Source of the DNA: CAZRCZ01 sp964598765
GTDB taxonomy: Bacteria > Sumerlaeota > Sumerlaeia > MVZB01 > JAJFLK01
Assembly: GCA_964598765.1 (NCBI GenBank)
Contig: CAZRCZ010000006.1
Span: 62,001 to 126,000 of the forward strand
Length of the DNA: 64,000 bases
Direction of reading: 5' to 3'
Positions 52,139 through 61,532 of the stretch are shown in pieces (position 1 is the stretch's first letter; each line of letters opens with the position of its first letter). The notes under the pieces were generated by a model. That model did not search any database, was not told the origin of the DNA, and worked only from the letters and a program-made list of their open reading frames with translations. The translations under genes were made by a program, and so were the position numbers.

Positions 52139-52705
52139 TTACCTCTTTTGCCCTTCGACGGCCTCTCGGATTTTGGTGATCGCCCGCCGGAGCTGGCCGC
52201 TGACCTGTTTGGCCGGAATGTCGAGCGTTCGGGCGATTTCGCCCGGTTTCATGTCCTCGGCCAGATAAAGCGCGAAGATCGCGCGTTGCTGAATCGAGAG
52301 CGCGGTCATTGCGCCTTCGATCAGACGGCGGAGCGATTCGGTCTGAAGCGCGTCCACGATGCTTCGTCCGTCGTTCAATCCTTCCGAATCGGTCATGCGG
52401 GCCAAAGCTTCGGGCGAGAGAAGCCGTTCGCGCCGCCGGAACAATTTTCTGCGATAACTGATCGCCTGACGGGCCGAAATCGTCGCCAGCCAAGAGCGGA
52501 AATTTCCGTTGGGATCGAATCTTTCCATTGCCGTCGTCACGCGCAGGAAAACCTCCTGCGTGATGTCCTCCGCGTCCTCCTTGTTGAGGACGATTTTGTA
52601 GGCGATCCGATAGACGTAGCTTCCATGCCGTGCAAGAAGGGCGCAAAGCGCCTCCTTGTCCCCTTGGGCCGCCTTTTGAGCGAGGTCGTTGTCGTGCAAG
52701 AACAT
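52139..52705 (-). CDS. ECF-type RNA polymerase sigma factor
   Basis: 188 residues with only regions 2 and 4. Region 2 has EDAEDITQEVFLRVTTAMER and SWLATISARQAISYRRKLFR. Region 4 has LSIQQRAIFALYLAEDMKPG and EIARTLDIPAKQVSGQLRRA as helix-turn-helix. It is followed by the anti-sigma gene and the exported WD40 genes, which are its most likely first targets, although the repeats interrupt the spacing. A weak CGGAAGA precedes the ATG. Confidence 0.92.
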   Translation of the reverse strand: MFLHDNDLAQKAAQGDKEALCALLARHGSYVYRIAYKIVLNKEDAEDITQEVFLRVTTAMERFDPNGNFRSWLATISARQAISYRRKLFRRRERLLSPEALARMTDSEGLNDGRSIVDALQTESLRRLIEGAMTALSIQQRAIFALYLAEDMKPGEIARTLDIPAKQVSGQLRRAITKIREAVEGQKR

Positions 52706-52824
52706 TCTTCCGGGATGATCTCGCTTCTATATCATATCAACGCCCGGCGGGATCAAAATTCGCACAAGAGATGACGATTTTTTTTGGGGGGAAAGCCTGC
52801 GAAACACGCAAAAAACGCGAAAAT

Positions 52825-54420
52825 TCACGGGTTATGAAAAGAAATGGCTCCGATGATCGCCATTTTCTTGCCTTTGGAGCGGGGATCGGCGTCGTCGCGC
52901 AGGACAAGGCGGAGGGTGTGATCCCCCGGTTTGAGGTCGTAAACGTGCCAGAGATCGGTATCGTGGGTGCGCTCGACGATGTAGGCGTCCATATCTCCGG
53001 CCTTTGCGCCGTCGAGCCAAACATCGGCGCGTCCCCCTTCTTGGGCATATTGGCCGACGACGGCCACGGCCGTGCCTTTGAACTTGAGCGTGGCTTCGCC
53101 TCCCGCTCCGTCCCCCGCCGCGGCGACGGTTCTTCCTCGATCATCCACGACGCGCAACCATTTGCCCGTCCAACTCCAAGCGTCATCGTCGGCGGGGATC
53201 AGTTTGTCGGGGATTCCCATGCTCCATTGTTCGAGCTTGGGCGGTTTCGGCTTTTGGATGGGAACGACGATTTCCTCCCTGCCGTATTTCCCCCCCGCCG
53301 ATTCGATGTTTTTGGCGATCCGGGCGAGCGTGGATTTGACGATGTCCTTGAAGGAATAATTCGTGTAATCAAATTTTTTGTCCTCGATGGCAGGAATGCC
53401 CGATTTCCAAGAATCGGGGATGGCTTCGTAGCCGAGGATCACGCCCAAAATTCCAGCGGCACTGGAGGGATTACAGTCGGCGTCTTGGCCGCAACGGGTG
53501 GTGATTTCGAGCGTCTTGCTGAAATCGCCGCCGCCGTAGAGAAGCCCCAGCGCGACGTAGCCGCCGTTGAGTTTCGCGTCAATGTTGAAGGGACGCAACG
53601 CTCCCTCGCTACACGAGTCGTCCTTGTCCCATTTGTCCTCCATCATTTGCCACGTCCGCTTCCAATCGGCGGGATATTTGGCGAACGAATCCAGAACGTC
53701 GCGGACGAGTTTGGCGTAACTGCTCTCGGCGGGGATGCAGGCCAGCCCTTGCTCGACGACCTTGCGCGGGTCGTTCTCAAAGAACGCCGCCGAATACATG
53801 CCGCCGAAGAACATCCCGCCGTAGAGACCGTCGCCGTAATTCATCACGCGACCGACGCGGTCGCAGTATTGGTTGGAAAGTTGCGGAAGCCCGGGGCACA
53901 TCAGTCCGATGAAATCGGATTCGATCTGGAAATCAATGTCGTTGGCGTGGATGTTGTTTTTGGGGTGGCCGGACATTGGGGCCTTGATGCCACGATTCAA
54001 ATTTCTGCGCGCGGCGGCGTTGGCGTGCCAGAGATGATATTGGGAATTTTTGAACGCCTCGCCGAATTGCTCGGTCGTCGCGTCAAGGCCGAGCCGATCC
54101 ATCACCTCGGCGAACGTCATCTCGACATAGAGATCGTCCTGCTCGATGGAGTTGTTGACCTGCGGCGGCGACCAATGAATTTCTGCGTCCACGATCTTGC
54201 CGAGCCAGCGGAATTCAACCGGCGCGCCGTAGGAGACACCGATCATTTGCCCCGCCCATCCGCCGCGGACTTTGTTCTCCAAGATTTTGAGGTCCATGCG
54301 GCGGGACGGGGATGGCTCCGCCGCCGAAGCTCGACCGGGAGATCGCGCGATTAGGACGCTCGTAATAAAAACCAGCGTCCATGCCAACTCTCCGCCAATT
54401 GCCGCCATGTTTTTTCTCAT
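52825..54420 (-). CDS. Exported ADP-ribosylglycohydrolase-family protein
   Basis: 531 residues from ATG 54420 (GGAGG nine bases upstream). A signal peptide (LVFITSVLIARSPGRASA) precedes the DraG-like domain: GGWAGQMIGVSYGAPVEF, EQDDLYVEMTFAEVM (metal-site acidic residues), ANDIDFQIESDFIGL and CGQDADCNPSSAAGILG. The C-terminal ~110 residues (KFKGTAVAVVGQYAQEGGRA) look like a beta-sandwich of carbohydrate-binding type. Export is unusual for a family of cytoplasmic de-ADP-ribosylation enzymes. Substrate may be an ADP-ribosyl or nucleoside/sugar compound; not determinable. Confidence 0.8.
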   Translation of the reverse strand: MRKNMAAIGGELAWTLVFITSVLIARSPGRASAAEPSPSRRMDLKILENKVRGGWAGQMIGVSYGAPVEFRWLGKIVDAEIHWSPPQVNNSIEQDDLYVEMTFAEVMDRLGLDATTEQFGEAFKNSQYHLWHANAAARRNLNRGIKAPMSGHPKNNIHANDIDFQIESDFIGLMCPGLPQLSNQYCDRVGRVMNYGDGLYGGMFFGGMYSAAFFENDPRKVVEQGLACIPAESSYAKLVRDVLDSFAKYPADWKRTWQMMEDKWDKDDSCSEGALRPFNIDAKLNGGYVALGLLYGGGDFSKTLEITTRCGQDADCNPSSAAGILGVILGYEAIPDSWKSGIPAIEDKKFDYTNYSFKDIVKSTLARIAKNIESAGGKYGREEIVVPIQKPKPPKLEQWSMGIPDKLIPADDDAWSWTGKWLRVVDDRGRTVAAAGDGAGGEATLKFKGTAVAVVGQYAQEGGRADVWLDGAKAGDMDAYIVERTHDTDLWHVYDLKPGDHTLRLVLRDDADPRSKGKKMAIIGAISFHNP

Positions 54421-54442
54421 TGTCATCCGCCTCCGTTGGAAG

Positions 54443-55576
54443 TTATCCATTCTTCTTCAACTCATTCAGCGCGCTCAGCAACGATGCGACTTGCTCCGGC
54501 GTGTTGTAGAAATGGGGCGAGGCGCGGAGCCAGCCGCGTCGCGCGGCGAGGTAAATTTTGCGCTTGCGCAATTCCGCCGCCCATGCAACCGGATTCACGC
54601 CGACGCCAGTGAAGGCGACGATTCCCGAACTTTCCCCTTCCCGGCGGGATGAAACAAGATCGAATCCCAAACTTCGCAAACCCACGGCGAGTTGATCGGT
54701 CAGCGCCTCGATCTTTTGCCAAACTTGGTTTTCCCCGGCTTCCAGCAAAAGACCGAGCGATTGCTCCAGCGCGAGGATCAACGCGAGGGCATGGGTTCCT
54801 TCCTCGAAGCGTTTCGCGGCTGGGGCGAGCGGTTGTTCCACGTCGTCGTAATCGGCGGGATGGACTCGACCGAGCCATCCGGTCATGGAGTCGTTCAGCT
54901 TTTCGAACATGGATTTCTTGACGTAAAGAATCCCCAATCCTTCCGCGCCGAGGAGCCATTTGTGACCGTCGGCGGCAAGGAAATGACAACCGAATTTCCC
55001 GACGTCGGTCGGCATGGCGCCCAAGCCCTGAATCGCGTCCACGCAAAAAAGGATGTCGCGCTTGGCGCAGATTTCACCCAAGCTTTCGACCGGCATCCGA
55101 AATCCGGTCGAGTATTGTACCTGCGAAACGGCGATCAGGCGCGTGCGCCCGTCAATTCGCTCCAGAAAGTCCTCGATTTGAAATCGGCCTTCGCGTTCGA
55201 GGATGACTCGAACCGCGACGCCGCGCGAGCGAAGATTGCGCCACGGGTGAACATCGGCGGGAAATTCGTGTTCGGCGATGATGACGTTGTCGCCGGGACG
55301 CCAAGTCAAACTGTTGGCGACGCAGAGCAATCCGTGCGTCGTGTTGTGAACGAAAGCAATTTCATCGGCGGAACAATGAAGAAGATTCGCGGCGAGCGAG
55401 CGGGCGCGCGAAATCGAAGCGGCCCAGACGGGCCACGCCTCGCCGACTTCGGTTTGCGCTTCGTCCAACCAGCGCCGGAGGGCATTGGCCGTTCGCGCGG
55501 GCAAAGGGGAAACGGCGGAATGGTTGAAGAAAATCCGGTCGCGGAGAATGGGGAATTCTGCGGCGGGATCAAACAC
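54443..55576 (-). CDS. Class V aminotransferase / cysteine desulfurase-like
   Basis: 377 residues. The PLP Lys is in AADGHKWLLGAEGLGILYV, and FCVDAIQGLGAMPTDVGKFG is the preceding aspartate strand. FVHNTTHGLLCVANSL and AVSQVQYSTGFRMPVESL are class V marks. It lacks a clear SufS/IscS active Cys loop, so it may be a kynureninase- or isopenicillin epimerase-like enzyme. It lies just upstream of the ADP-ribosylglycohydrolase gene on the same strand, 22 bp apart. Confidence 0.85.
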   Translation of the reverse strand: MFDPAAEFPILRDRIFFNHSAVSPLPARTANALRRWLDEAQTEVGEAWPVWAASISRARSLAANLLHCSADEIAFVHNTTHGLLCVANSLTWRPGDNVIIAEHEFPADVHPWRNLRSRGVAVRVILEREGRFQIEDFLERIDGRTRLIAVSQVQYSTGFRMPVESLGEICAKRDILFCVDAIQGLGAMPTDVGKFGCHFLAADGHKWLLGAEGLGILYVKKSMFEKLNDSMTGWLGRVHPADYDDVEQPLAPAAKRFEEGTHALALILALEQSLGLLLEAGENQVWQKIEALTDQLAVGLRSLGFDLVSSRREGESSGIVAFTGVGVNPVAWAAELRKRKIYLAARRGWLRASPHFYNTPEQVASLLSALNELKKNG

Positions 55577-55597
55577 GGGTTGACGCTGATGTCCGAC

Positions 55598-56944
55598 TCA
55601 TTTTTTCGGTTTTCCCGCGTCCTTCATAAAATTCATAAGCGCGTCCGCGTCCACGGACTTTTGCTCCTTCACCTCTTTCGGCATGGGTTTGGCTTCCTTT
55701 GGCGGAACAAAACCGAGTTGGGGGTGAGTCATCTTATTGAATTGAAGGTAGGCGAAAAACGTCAGTCCCACAAACGCCGCTACGACCACGGCGATCATCC
55801 CGATCAACTTCGGATTGAATTTGGATTCTTCTCCAACTACTTTTTTTCGATCTTTTTCCTTTTTTTTGGCGTCTTCCTGCATCTTGGTCTTGCGCTTGTC
55901 GGAAACGCCGCCGGATCGGTATTTTGACCCAAGTTCCTCCGAGATCGTCTGAAGCTCATTGTCGAACTTGGATTCTTTCGACGCCTGATCCAATGCCATA
56001 AACGCTTCCCGCGTCCCGATTTTCTGCAGAGCGGTCGCGGCGGCCACGCGGACGCGAACCGAGGATTCCGGCTCGGTTTTGACGATATTGGCCAGATGGT
56101 CAATCCATTCCTGCGAGGGTTCGAGGATTTCGGCAAGCCCCTCGATGGCCTTGACGCGGACATGATAATCGGGATCGCTCAGAGCCAAAGTCAGCGGTTC
56201 GACGGTTGGCTCGGATTTTAGCGCCGCCAAGACAGTCACGACGGCCACCTTCGATTTGGGATCGTTGGGATCATAGACCAATTCTCTTCCCAGCATGTCG
56301 TGGTCGAAACCGAGAAGCTTCTTGATGATGTCCCCGTTGAGGTTCTCGTCATGGGTTTGGGCAAGCATTCGGACGAGACAAGCGGCGGCCAACGGGGAGC
56401 TTTTTTCGCCCACTTTGTCAATCACGACGCGGCGCGTGCGGAAGTTGTCGACGTGGGAATATGCGTTAGCCAGCATCTCCAAGTTGCCTTCGGTCATCCA
56501 CGCCTTGAGTTGGGTCGTGCTGACTTCGCCCATTTCCACTTCCTTGATCGCCGTTTTGGGAGCCGAAGAAACAGCCGGAGCCGCGGCGGAGGGCTGAGAA
56601 GCGGGAGCGGAAAGAGAACCTTGCGGAACCGGTTGTTTCTTAAGCAGGGCCAGCAATCGCGGATAATTGCCCTGCTGAATTCCCTCCCCGACTTTGACTC
56701 CATTCTGATGCAACTGCTGGACCATTTGCGCCACGCGGGGATGGTGCTCCGCGGGCAGGTTCGCCAGAGAGTAATCGAGGGGCTGGAGGACGCGGCTCAT
56801 CTCGCCGTCGGCGGGAGTTTGCAAAAGAATTTTGGCTTCAAATTGAGCCAGCTTCAATTGCGCGGCGTAGTCGTTGAGGTTGGCTTGCGCGGCCTGTTCG
56901 AGGCGTTGGCGTTCGCCAAGGTCTTGCGGCGTGAGTTCTGCCAT
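55598..56944 (-). CDS. HEAT-repeat protein with C-terminal membrane anchor
   Basis: 448 residues. Residues ~150-350 are HEAT/armadillo-type repeats (ALSDPDYHVRVKAIEGLAEI, VRVRVAAATALQKIGTREAF). A basic stretch (KKKEKDRKKV) precedes one membrane helix (LIGMIAVVVAAFVGLTFFAY), leaving ~50 residues beyond. The N-terminal 100 residues are coiled and polar. It is probably a scaffold facing the cytoplasm; no partner is identifiable. Confidence 0.75.
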   Translation of the reverse strand: MAELTPQDLGERQRLEQAAQANLNDYAAQLKLAQFEAKILLQTPADGEMSRVLQPLDYSLANLPAEHHPRVAQMVQQLHQNGVKVGEGIQQGNYPRLLALLKKQPVPQGSLSAPASQPSAAAPAVSSAPKTAIKEVEMGEVSTTQLKAWMTEGNLEMLANAYSHVDNFRTRRVVIDKVGEKSSPLAAACLVRMLAQTHDENLNGDIIKKLLGFDHDMLGRELVYDPNDPKSKVAVVTVLAALKSEPTVEPLTLALSDPDYHVRVKAIEGLAEILEPSQEWIDHLANIVKTEPESSVRVRVAAATALQKIGTREAFMALDQASKESKFDNELQTISEELGSKYRSGGVSDKRKTKMQEDAKKKEKDRKKVVGEESKFNPKLIGMIAVVVAAFVGLTFFAYLQFNKMTHPQLGFVPPKEAKPMPKEVKEQKSVDADALMNFMKDAGKPKK

Positions 56945-57235
56945 GGGTTCTTGAGTCTCCCTATCCGTTCAATTCAGCGTTATTGAGTTCCAGCCCTCGA
57001 ATCAATGCCCTTGTTCCCAAAAATTGATTTCTCCGCCAATTTACCCGATGCCGAACGCGCTGTCAAACTTGAACCCACTCCTTTTCGTTCCCCCGCCGCC
57101 CGCCGTGGAATCGTCTCCTTCGGTCGAATCGGGGAGGGCATTTTTCAAAAATGCCATTGCCTCTGCAAGCGCAATCGGTCAAATTGTTCCCCCTGATACC
57201 CAGTTGGGATACGTGGAAGGAGTGCAAGAAAGAGC

Positions 57236-59428
57236 ATGAAAGGTCTGATTCGGTTTTTCGGCGCGAGGCGCGGTTGGCGGATATTGCGGATATTTTGCTT
57301 CCTCATGATTTCATGGCGGGGGAAAGCGGAGCCGAATCCCAAGGATTTTGCCGCCACCGTCACCATCTACCGCGACAACTACGGCGTCCCCCACATTGAC
57401 GGCCCGACCGACGCCGCGGTGGTCTTCGGATTCGGCTACTCCCAAGCCGAGGATTACTTCTGGCAGGTCGAGGACAGCTACATTCAAGCGTTGGGCAGAT
57501 ACGCGGAGATTTACGGCGAATCGGGTTTGGAAGCGGACCTCTTGAACCGCAGTTTTGAAATCGTTCCCCGGTCCAAGGCCGATTTCGAGAAGGCCGATCC
57601 CGACGTCAAGACCATCGGCGAGGCTTTCGCCGCCGGACTGAACTACTACTTGGAGAAGCATCCGGAGGTCAAACCGAGGCTAATCACCCATTTCGAGCCG
57701 TGGATGCCTTCGGCCTTCGAGCGCAATCTCCTGATGTCGTTTCTCTACGGGCAAACTCATTATTCACGCGGCGAGATGCGGAAGATGGACGAAGCCGTTC
57801 GCGCGAATTCCGGCTCCAACACTTGGGCCATCGGTCCGAGCAAAACGAAATCGGGGCACGCCATGCTCTTTTGCAACCCGCATCAGCCTTGGTTCGGCTG
57901 GGGTCAATTCATCGAGGGGCATCTTCACAGCGCGGAGGGATTGAATTTTTCCGGCGCGACGATCATCGGCGGACCGCTTCCCAACATCGGACATAACGAA
58001 TATCTGGGTTGGTCGCACACGACGAACGACCCCGACGTGGCCGACGTTTGGCGCGAGACGTTCGACGATCCCAAGAATCCGCTGAATTACAAACATGGAG
58101 CGGGCTACAAGACCGCGACCGAGTGGAATGAGACGATCAAGGTTCTGAACAAGTCCGGTCAACTGGAGGAGCGGAATTATACCTTCCGCAAAACCCACCA
58201 TGGTCCGATCGTGGGACAGGACGACCCCCAACATCGTTACTCGGCCAACATTGCCAAGCTATCGGACGGCAATCGCGCGCGCGAGGCGTTGCTCATGGAC
58301 AAGGCCAAAAATTTCAAGGAATTTTACGCCGCGATGTCGAGGCTCGACCTTCAGATGTTCAACACCGCCTACGCCGACAAGGAAGGGAACATTTTTTATC
58401 TGTATAATGCGGCGATCCCGAAGCGCGACCGCTCGTTCGATTGGACCAGACCGGTGGACGGAAGCGATCCGCGGACCGACTGGGGTCCGGTTCATCCGAT
58501 TGAGGATTTGCCGCAAGTCCTGAATCCGAAGACCGGCTACGTGCAGAATTGCAATTCCACGCCGTTCATGACGACCGACGACGACAATCCGTCGGTCAAT
58601 GATTTTCCGCATTACATGTGCGAGGACCAATACGATGACAAGCGGCGAGCCAAGATGTCGCGCAAACTCTTGCGCGAGGCGCACGACGTGACGTTCGAGG
58701 ATTGGCAGAAATTGGGATTGGACACGACGCTCTATTGGCCGATGGACGAACTGCCCAAATTCAAACGCGATTGGGAGGAGTTGAAGACAACCGATCCGAC
58801 GCTGGCCGAAAAAGTTGCGCCCTATTTGCAATTCCTGCTCGATTGGGACTGCAAGGCGTCGGTGGATTCGCCGCAGGCGACGCTGTGCGTTGAGTGGTAT
58901 AGCCAGATTTACGAGGGCTTTTATCCCGCCGAAACTCCGAAGAAGATGTATCTCGACAACCCGAAGATGAAATTCGACGCTCTGTTGATCGCGGCGGAAA
59001 AATTGAAGGCGGCCTACGGGAGTTGGCAAGTGCCTTGGGGAGAAATTCATCGCATTCAGCGCCACGCCGACGTCGCCGACATGGTGAAATTGCCGTTCAG
59101 CGACAGCAAACCGAGCGTCCCTTGCCCGGGCGTCAACGGCCCGCTGGGCGTCGCGTTCACTGTCTATTATTCGCCGCCGCTTTTCGGTCGAAAGAAATAC
59201 TACGGTGTCGTCGGCAATTCCTACATGGCAATGTTCGAGTTCACCGATAAAATCAAGGCCGTGAGCTTGCTTCAATTTGGCGAAAGCGGTCATCCCGATT
59301 CCCCCCATTTCTTCGATCAGGCGAAGATGCTTTCGGAGAAAAAATTCAAGCCCGCGTGGTTCTATTGGGAGGACGTGCTGGCCAACACCGAGGCGAAGTA
59401 TCATCCGGGAGAGGAGCCGAAACGATAG
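57236..59428 (+). CDS. Penicillin acylase-family Ntn hydrolase
   Basis: 730 residues. A hydrophobic N terminus (WRILRIFCFLMISW) implies export. TIYRDNYGVPHIDGPTDAAV and FGYSQAEDYFWQVED start the alpha part. The catalytic nucleophile is Ser194 in ANSGSNTWAIGPSKTKSG, where autocleavage would free the beta chain, followed by IGGPLPNIGHNEYLGWSHTT. The family hydrolyses amide bonds of beta-lactams, N-acyl-homoserine lactones and lipopeptides. Substrate is not readable. GGAAGGAG lies upstream but at long spacing. Confidence 0.9.
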   Translation: MKGLIRFFGARRGWRILRIFCFLMISWRGKAEPNPKDFAATVTIYRDNYGVPHIDGPTDAAVVFGFGYSQAEDYFWQVEDSYIQALGRYAEIYGESGLEADLLNRSFEIVPRSKADFEKADPDVKTIGEAFAAGLNYYLEKHPEVKPRLITHFEPWMPSAFERNLLMSFLYGQTHYSRGEMRKMDEAVRANSGSNTWAIGPSKTKSGHAMLFCNPHQPWFGWGQFIEGHLHSAEGLNFSGATIIGGPLPNIGHNEYLGWSHTTNDPDVADVWRETFDDPKNPLNYKHGAGYKTATEWNETIKVLNKSGQLEERNYTFRKTHHGPIVGQDDPQHRYSANIAKLSDGNRAREALLMDKAKNFKEFYAAMSRLDLQMFNTAYADKEGNIFYLYNAAIPKRDRSFDWTRPVDGSDPRTDWGPVHPIEDLPQVLNPKTGYVQNCNSTPFMTTDDDNPSVNDFPHYMCEDQYDDKRRAKMSRKLLREAHDVTFEDWQKLGLDTTLYWPMDELPKFKRDWEELKTTDPTLAEKVAPYLQFLLDWDCKASVDSPQATLCVEWYSQIYEGFYPAETPKKMYLDNPKMKFDALLIAAEKLKAAYGSWQVPWGEIHRIQRHADVADMVKLPFSDSKPSVPCPGVNGPLGVAFTVYYSPPLFGRKKYYGVVGNSYMAMFEFTDKIKAVSLLQFGESGHPDSPHFFDQAKMLSEKKFKPAWFYWEDVLANTEAKYHPGEEPKR

Positions 59429-59452
59429 GCGTTATTTAATTTCATCACGAAA

Positions 59453-59656
59453 TTTCACCACGGAGACACCGAGAGGTTGATCTGTTGAATTGAGGTGATT
59501 GAGATAATGAACGACCGAGCGAAGACCCAATCAAAATGAGATTCGCGCATCACAGGAGATCCGGCAAGCCGCCTTATCGAGCGAGAATTATATCGGTTTC
59601 ATTATCTCAGAGGCCGTCCGCCTTTCCTCTACCTCTCCGTGCCTCCGTGGTGAATT
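59453..59656. repeat. Nested 8-nt-period palindromic element, copy C
   Basis: The outer left arm (59453-59476) TTCACCACGGAGACACCGAG matches the outer right arm (59631-59656), which reads CCTCTCCGTGCCTCCGTGG then TGAATT. Inside, TGAGATAATGAA (59500-59511) is perfectly inverted at 59598-59609. The ~200-bp element fills most of the gap upstream of the NCS2 permease gene. Confidence 0.8.
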
Positions 59657-59694
59657 CTTCATCTTTGAATTCGTGAAATGTAGAGCGGAATTGC

Positions 59695-61425
59695 ATGTCA
59701 GCCTCCAGTCCCTCCCTCTTCGTCAAGCGTGATTTGGACGGCTTCTTCGGCCTCTTCATAGACAACCTCGTCCAGTTGCTCGTCATCACCGAATTGACGA
59801 CGGCGACGTGCGGGTTGAGCCGCGAATTCGTCTATTCCCGCATCCTTCCAGCCGCCGCGATTTCCGTCATCGTCGGGAACATTTATTACGCCGTTCAGGC
59901 TTACATGCTGGGCCGTCGTCAAAAGCGCGACGACGTGACCGCGCTTCCGTTTGGCATCAACACACCCAGCGTTTTCGCATTCATCCTGTTCGTGATGATG
60001 CCCGTCTTTCAGACGCATCGGAAGGAATTGGGGGACGAAGCCGCCGCGCATTTGGCATGGCAGGTCGGATTGGGGGCGTGCGTCGGAAGCGGGCTGGTCG
60101 AATTCTTCGGCGCGTTCGTCGCCGAGCGGATTCGCCGGACGACGCCGCGCGCCGCGTTGATTTCCGCGCTCGCCGGAATCGCCATCGGCTTCATCTCGAT
60201 GGATTTCGTCCTGCAGGTTTTCGAGCATCCCCTGTTGGCGATGATCCCGATGGGCATTATTTTGATGCAGTATTTTTCGGGGGTTCGCTTGCCGCTCGGA
60301 ATTCCGGCCGGATTGGCCGCGTTGCTCGTCGGGACGTGCCTCGGCTGGGCGATCAAGGGGTTCACCTTGATTTCGTTTTCCACTTTCTCGTTCGATCAAC
60401 TCCCCGACGCGATCAAAACGCAACTCCGGCTTGAAATCGCCTCCATGCCGAGCAAGGAGCAATTCCGGCAGGCGATGGCTCCGGTGCTCTCGCTTCCCGT
60501 TTCCGCCTACGGCGACCTCGTGGAAATGTTTCAATCGAAAACGAATCTGAATTTGGTTCTGCAATATCTCCCCGTGATTATCCCGATGGGGCTTTTCAAT
60601 CTGATCGGCTCGCTCCAGAACATCGAAAGCGCCGAAGCCGCCGGCGATAAATTCGACACCGCTCCGTCGCTCATGGTCAACGGATTGGGAACCATGATCG
60701 CCGCCGGATTGGGTTCCTGCTTTCCGACGACGATCTACATCGGCCACGTCGGATGGAAGCATCTCGGCGCGCGGTCGGGATATTCGTGGCTGAACGGTTT
60801 CGCCATCGGCGCCGTTTGTCTTTTGGGACTCATCAAGTCCATTTCGGTTTTGGTCCCGATGGAATCGGTCATCGGCATTTTGCTCTGGATCGCGATTATC
60901 ATCACGGCGCAGGCCTTTCAAGCCGTGCCGCGCCGACACGCTCCGGCGGTCGCGCTCGGAATCATTCCGGGAATTGCGGCGTGGGGATTGCTCGTTTTCA
61001 ACAACGGCCTTGGCGCGGCAAAACAATTCGCGTCGGCTCTCGGATTGGACGCGATCAACGCCAACACGCCGCAAGCCCACTTCGGCGGTCTGGTTGCGCT
61101 GGATCGCGGATTCATAATCACTTCAATGGGGCTTTCGGCCATCGGCGTCATGATTATCGAACGGCGATTCAAGGCGGCGGCGGGATGGGCATGGGCAATG
61201 GCCGCGCTTTCGCTCATCGGATTCATTCACGCATGGAATCCGATGAACGTCGGCGAGCCATATTCCATCGGCGTCCAAGGGGTCGTCATGGGCTGGCGTT
61301 TCGCTGCGGCTTACGCGGTTTTTGGATTGATTCTATTCGCGCTACGCAAATCGGCGTCCGCTTCCGGCGGCGAAACTGCTCACGGCGCGGATCCGGATTC
61401 AGAACGGGACGAAATTGTGATGTAA
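59695..61425 (+). CDS. NCS2-type purine/xanthine permease-like transporter
   Basis: 576 residues, nearly all hydrophobic with about 12-14 helices. FIDNLVQLLVITELTTATCG, ALPFGINTPSVFAFILFVMM and AGLGSCFPTTIYIGHVGWKH fit the nucleobase-cation symporter 2 fold (TM1/TM8 unwound segments). It is longer than typical NCS2 (430-500). The SD is a weak GAGCGGA. Its neighbour operon is purS-purQ, so purine uptake is plausible; the substrate is inferred, not shown. Confidence 0.8.
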   Translation: MSASSPSLFVKRDLDGFFGLFIDNLVQLLVITELTTATCGLSREFVYSRILPAAAISVIVGNIYYAVQAYMLGRRQKRDDVTALPFGINTPSVFAFILFVMMPVFQTHRKELGDEAAAHLAWQVGLGACVGSGLVEFFGAFVAERIRRTTPRAALISALAGIAIGFISMDFVLQVFEHPLLAMIPMGIILMQYFSGVRLPLGIPAGLAALLVGTCLGWAIKGFTLISFSTFSFDQLPDAIKTQLRLEIASMPSKEQFRQAMAPVLSLPVSAYGDLVEMFQSKTNLNLVLQYLPVIIPMGLFNLIGSLQNIESAEAAGDKFDTAPSLMVNGLGTMIAAGLGSCFPTTIYIGHVGWKHLGARSGYSWLNGFAIGAVCLLGLIKSISVLVPMESVIGILLWIAIIITAQAFQAVPRRHAPAVALGIIPGIAAWGLLVFNNGLGAAKQFASALGLDAINANTPQAHFGGLVALDRGFIITSMGLSAIGVMIIERRFKAAAGWAWAMAALSLIGFIHAWNPMNVGEPYSIGVQGVVMGWRFAAAYAVFGLILFALRKSASASGGETAHGADPDSERDEIVM

Positions 61426-61441
61426 ATATTCCTTCTTCTTT

Positions 61442-61532
61442 AGCCGCGAAGGAACGCAAAGATCACAGAGACTTTTCCGCCACGCTCATCTTCGACTCGG
61501 TGATCTCTGTGTTCTCTGTGGCTATTGAATTC
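61442..61532. repeat. 8-nt-period palindromic repeat, copy D
   Basis: The left arm (61442-61471) has units GCGAAGGA, ACGCAAAG and ATCACAGA. The right arm (61500-61524) GTGATCTCTGTGTTCTCTGT then GGCT is its near reverse complement. It covers the purQ stop codon and last codons. Confidence 0.8.

Noticed and set aside
52630..54354. 574-codon plus-strand open frame
   Set aside because: Antisense to the ADP-ribosylglycohydrolase-like gene, which has clear motifs.
59429..59694. Purine or guanine riboswitch upstream of the NCS2 permease
   Set aside because: The gap is filled by the nested palindrome; no three-way-junction aptamer core is visible.
59698..61080. 460-codon minus-strand open frame
   Set aside because: Antisense to the NCS2 permease; highly charged composition is a shadow of hydrophobic codons.
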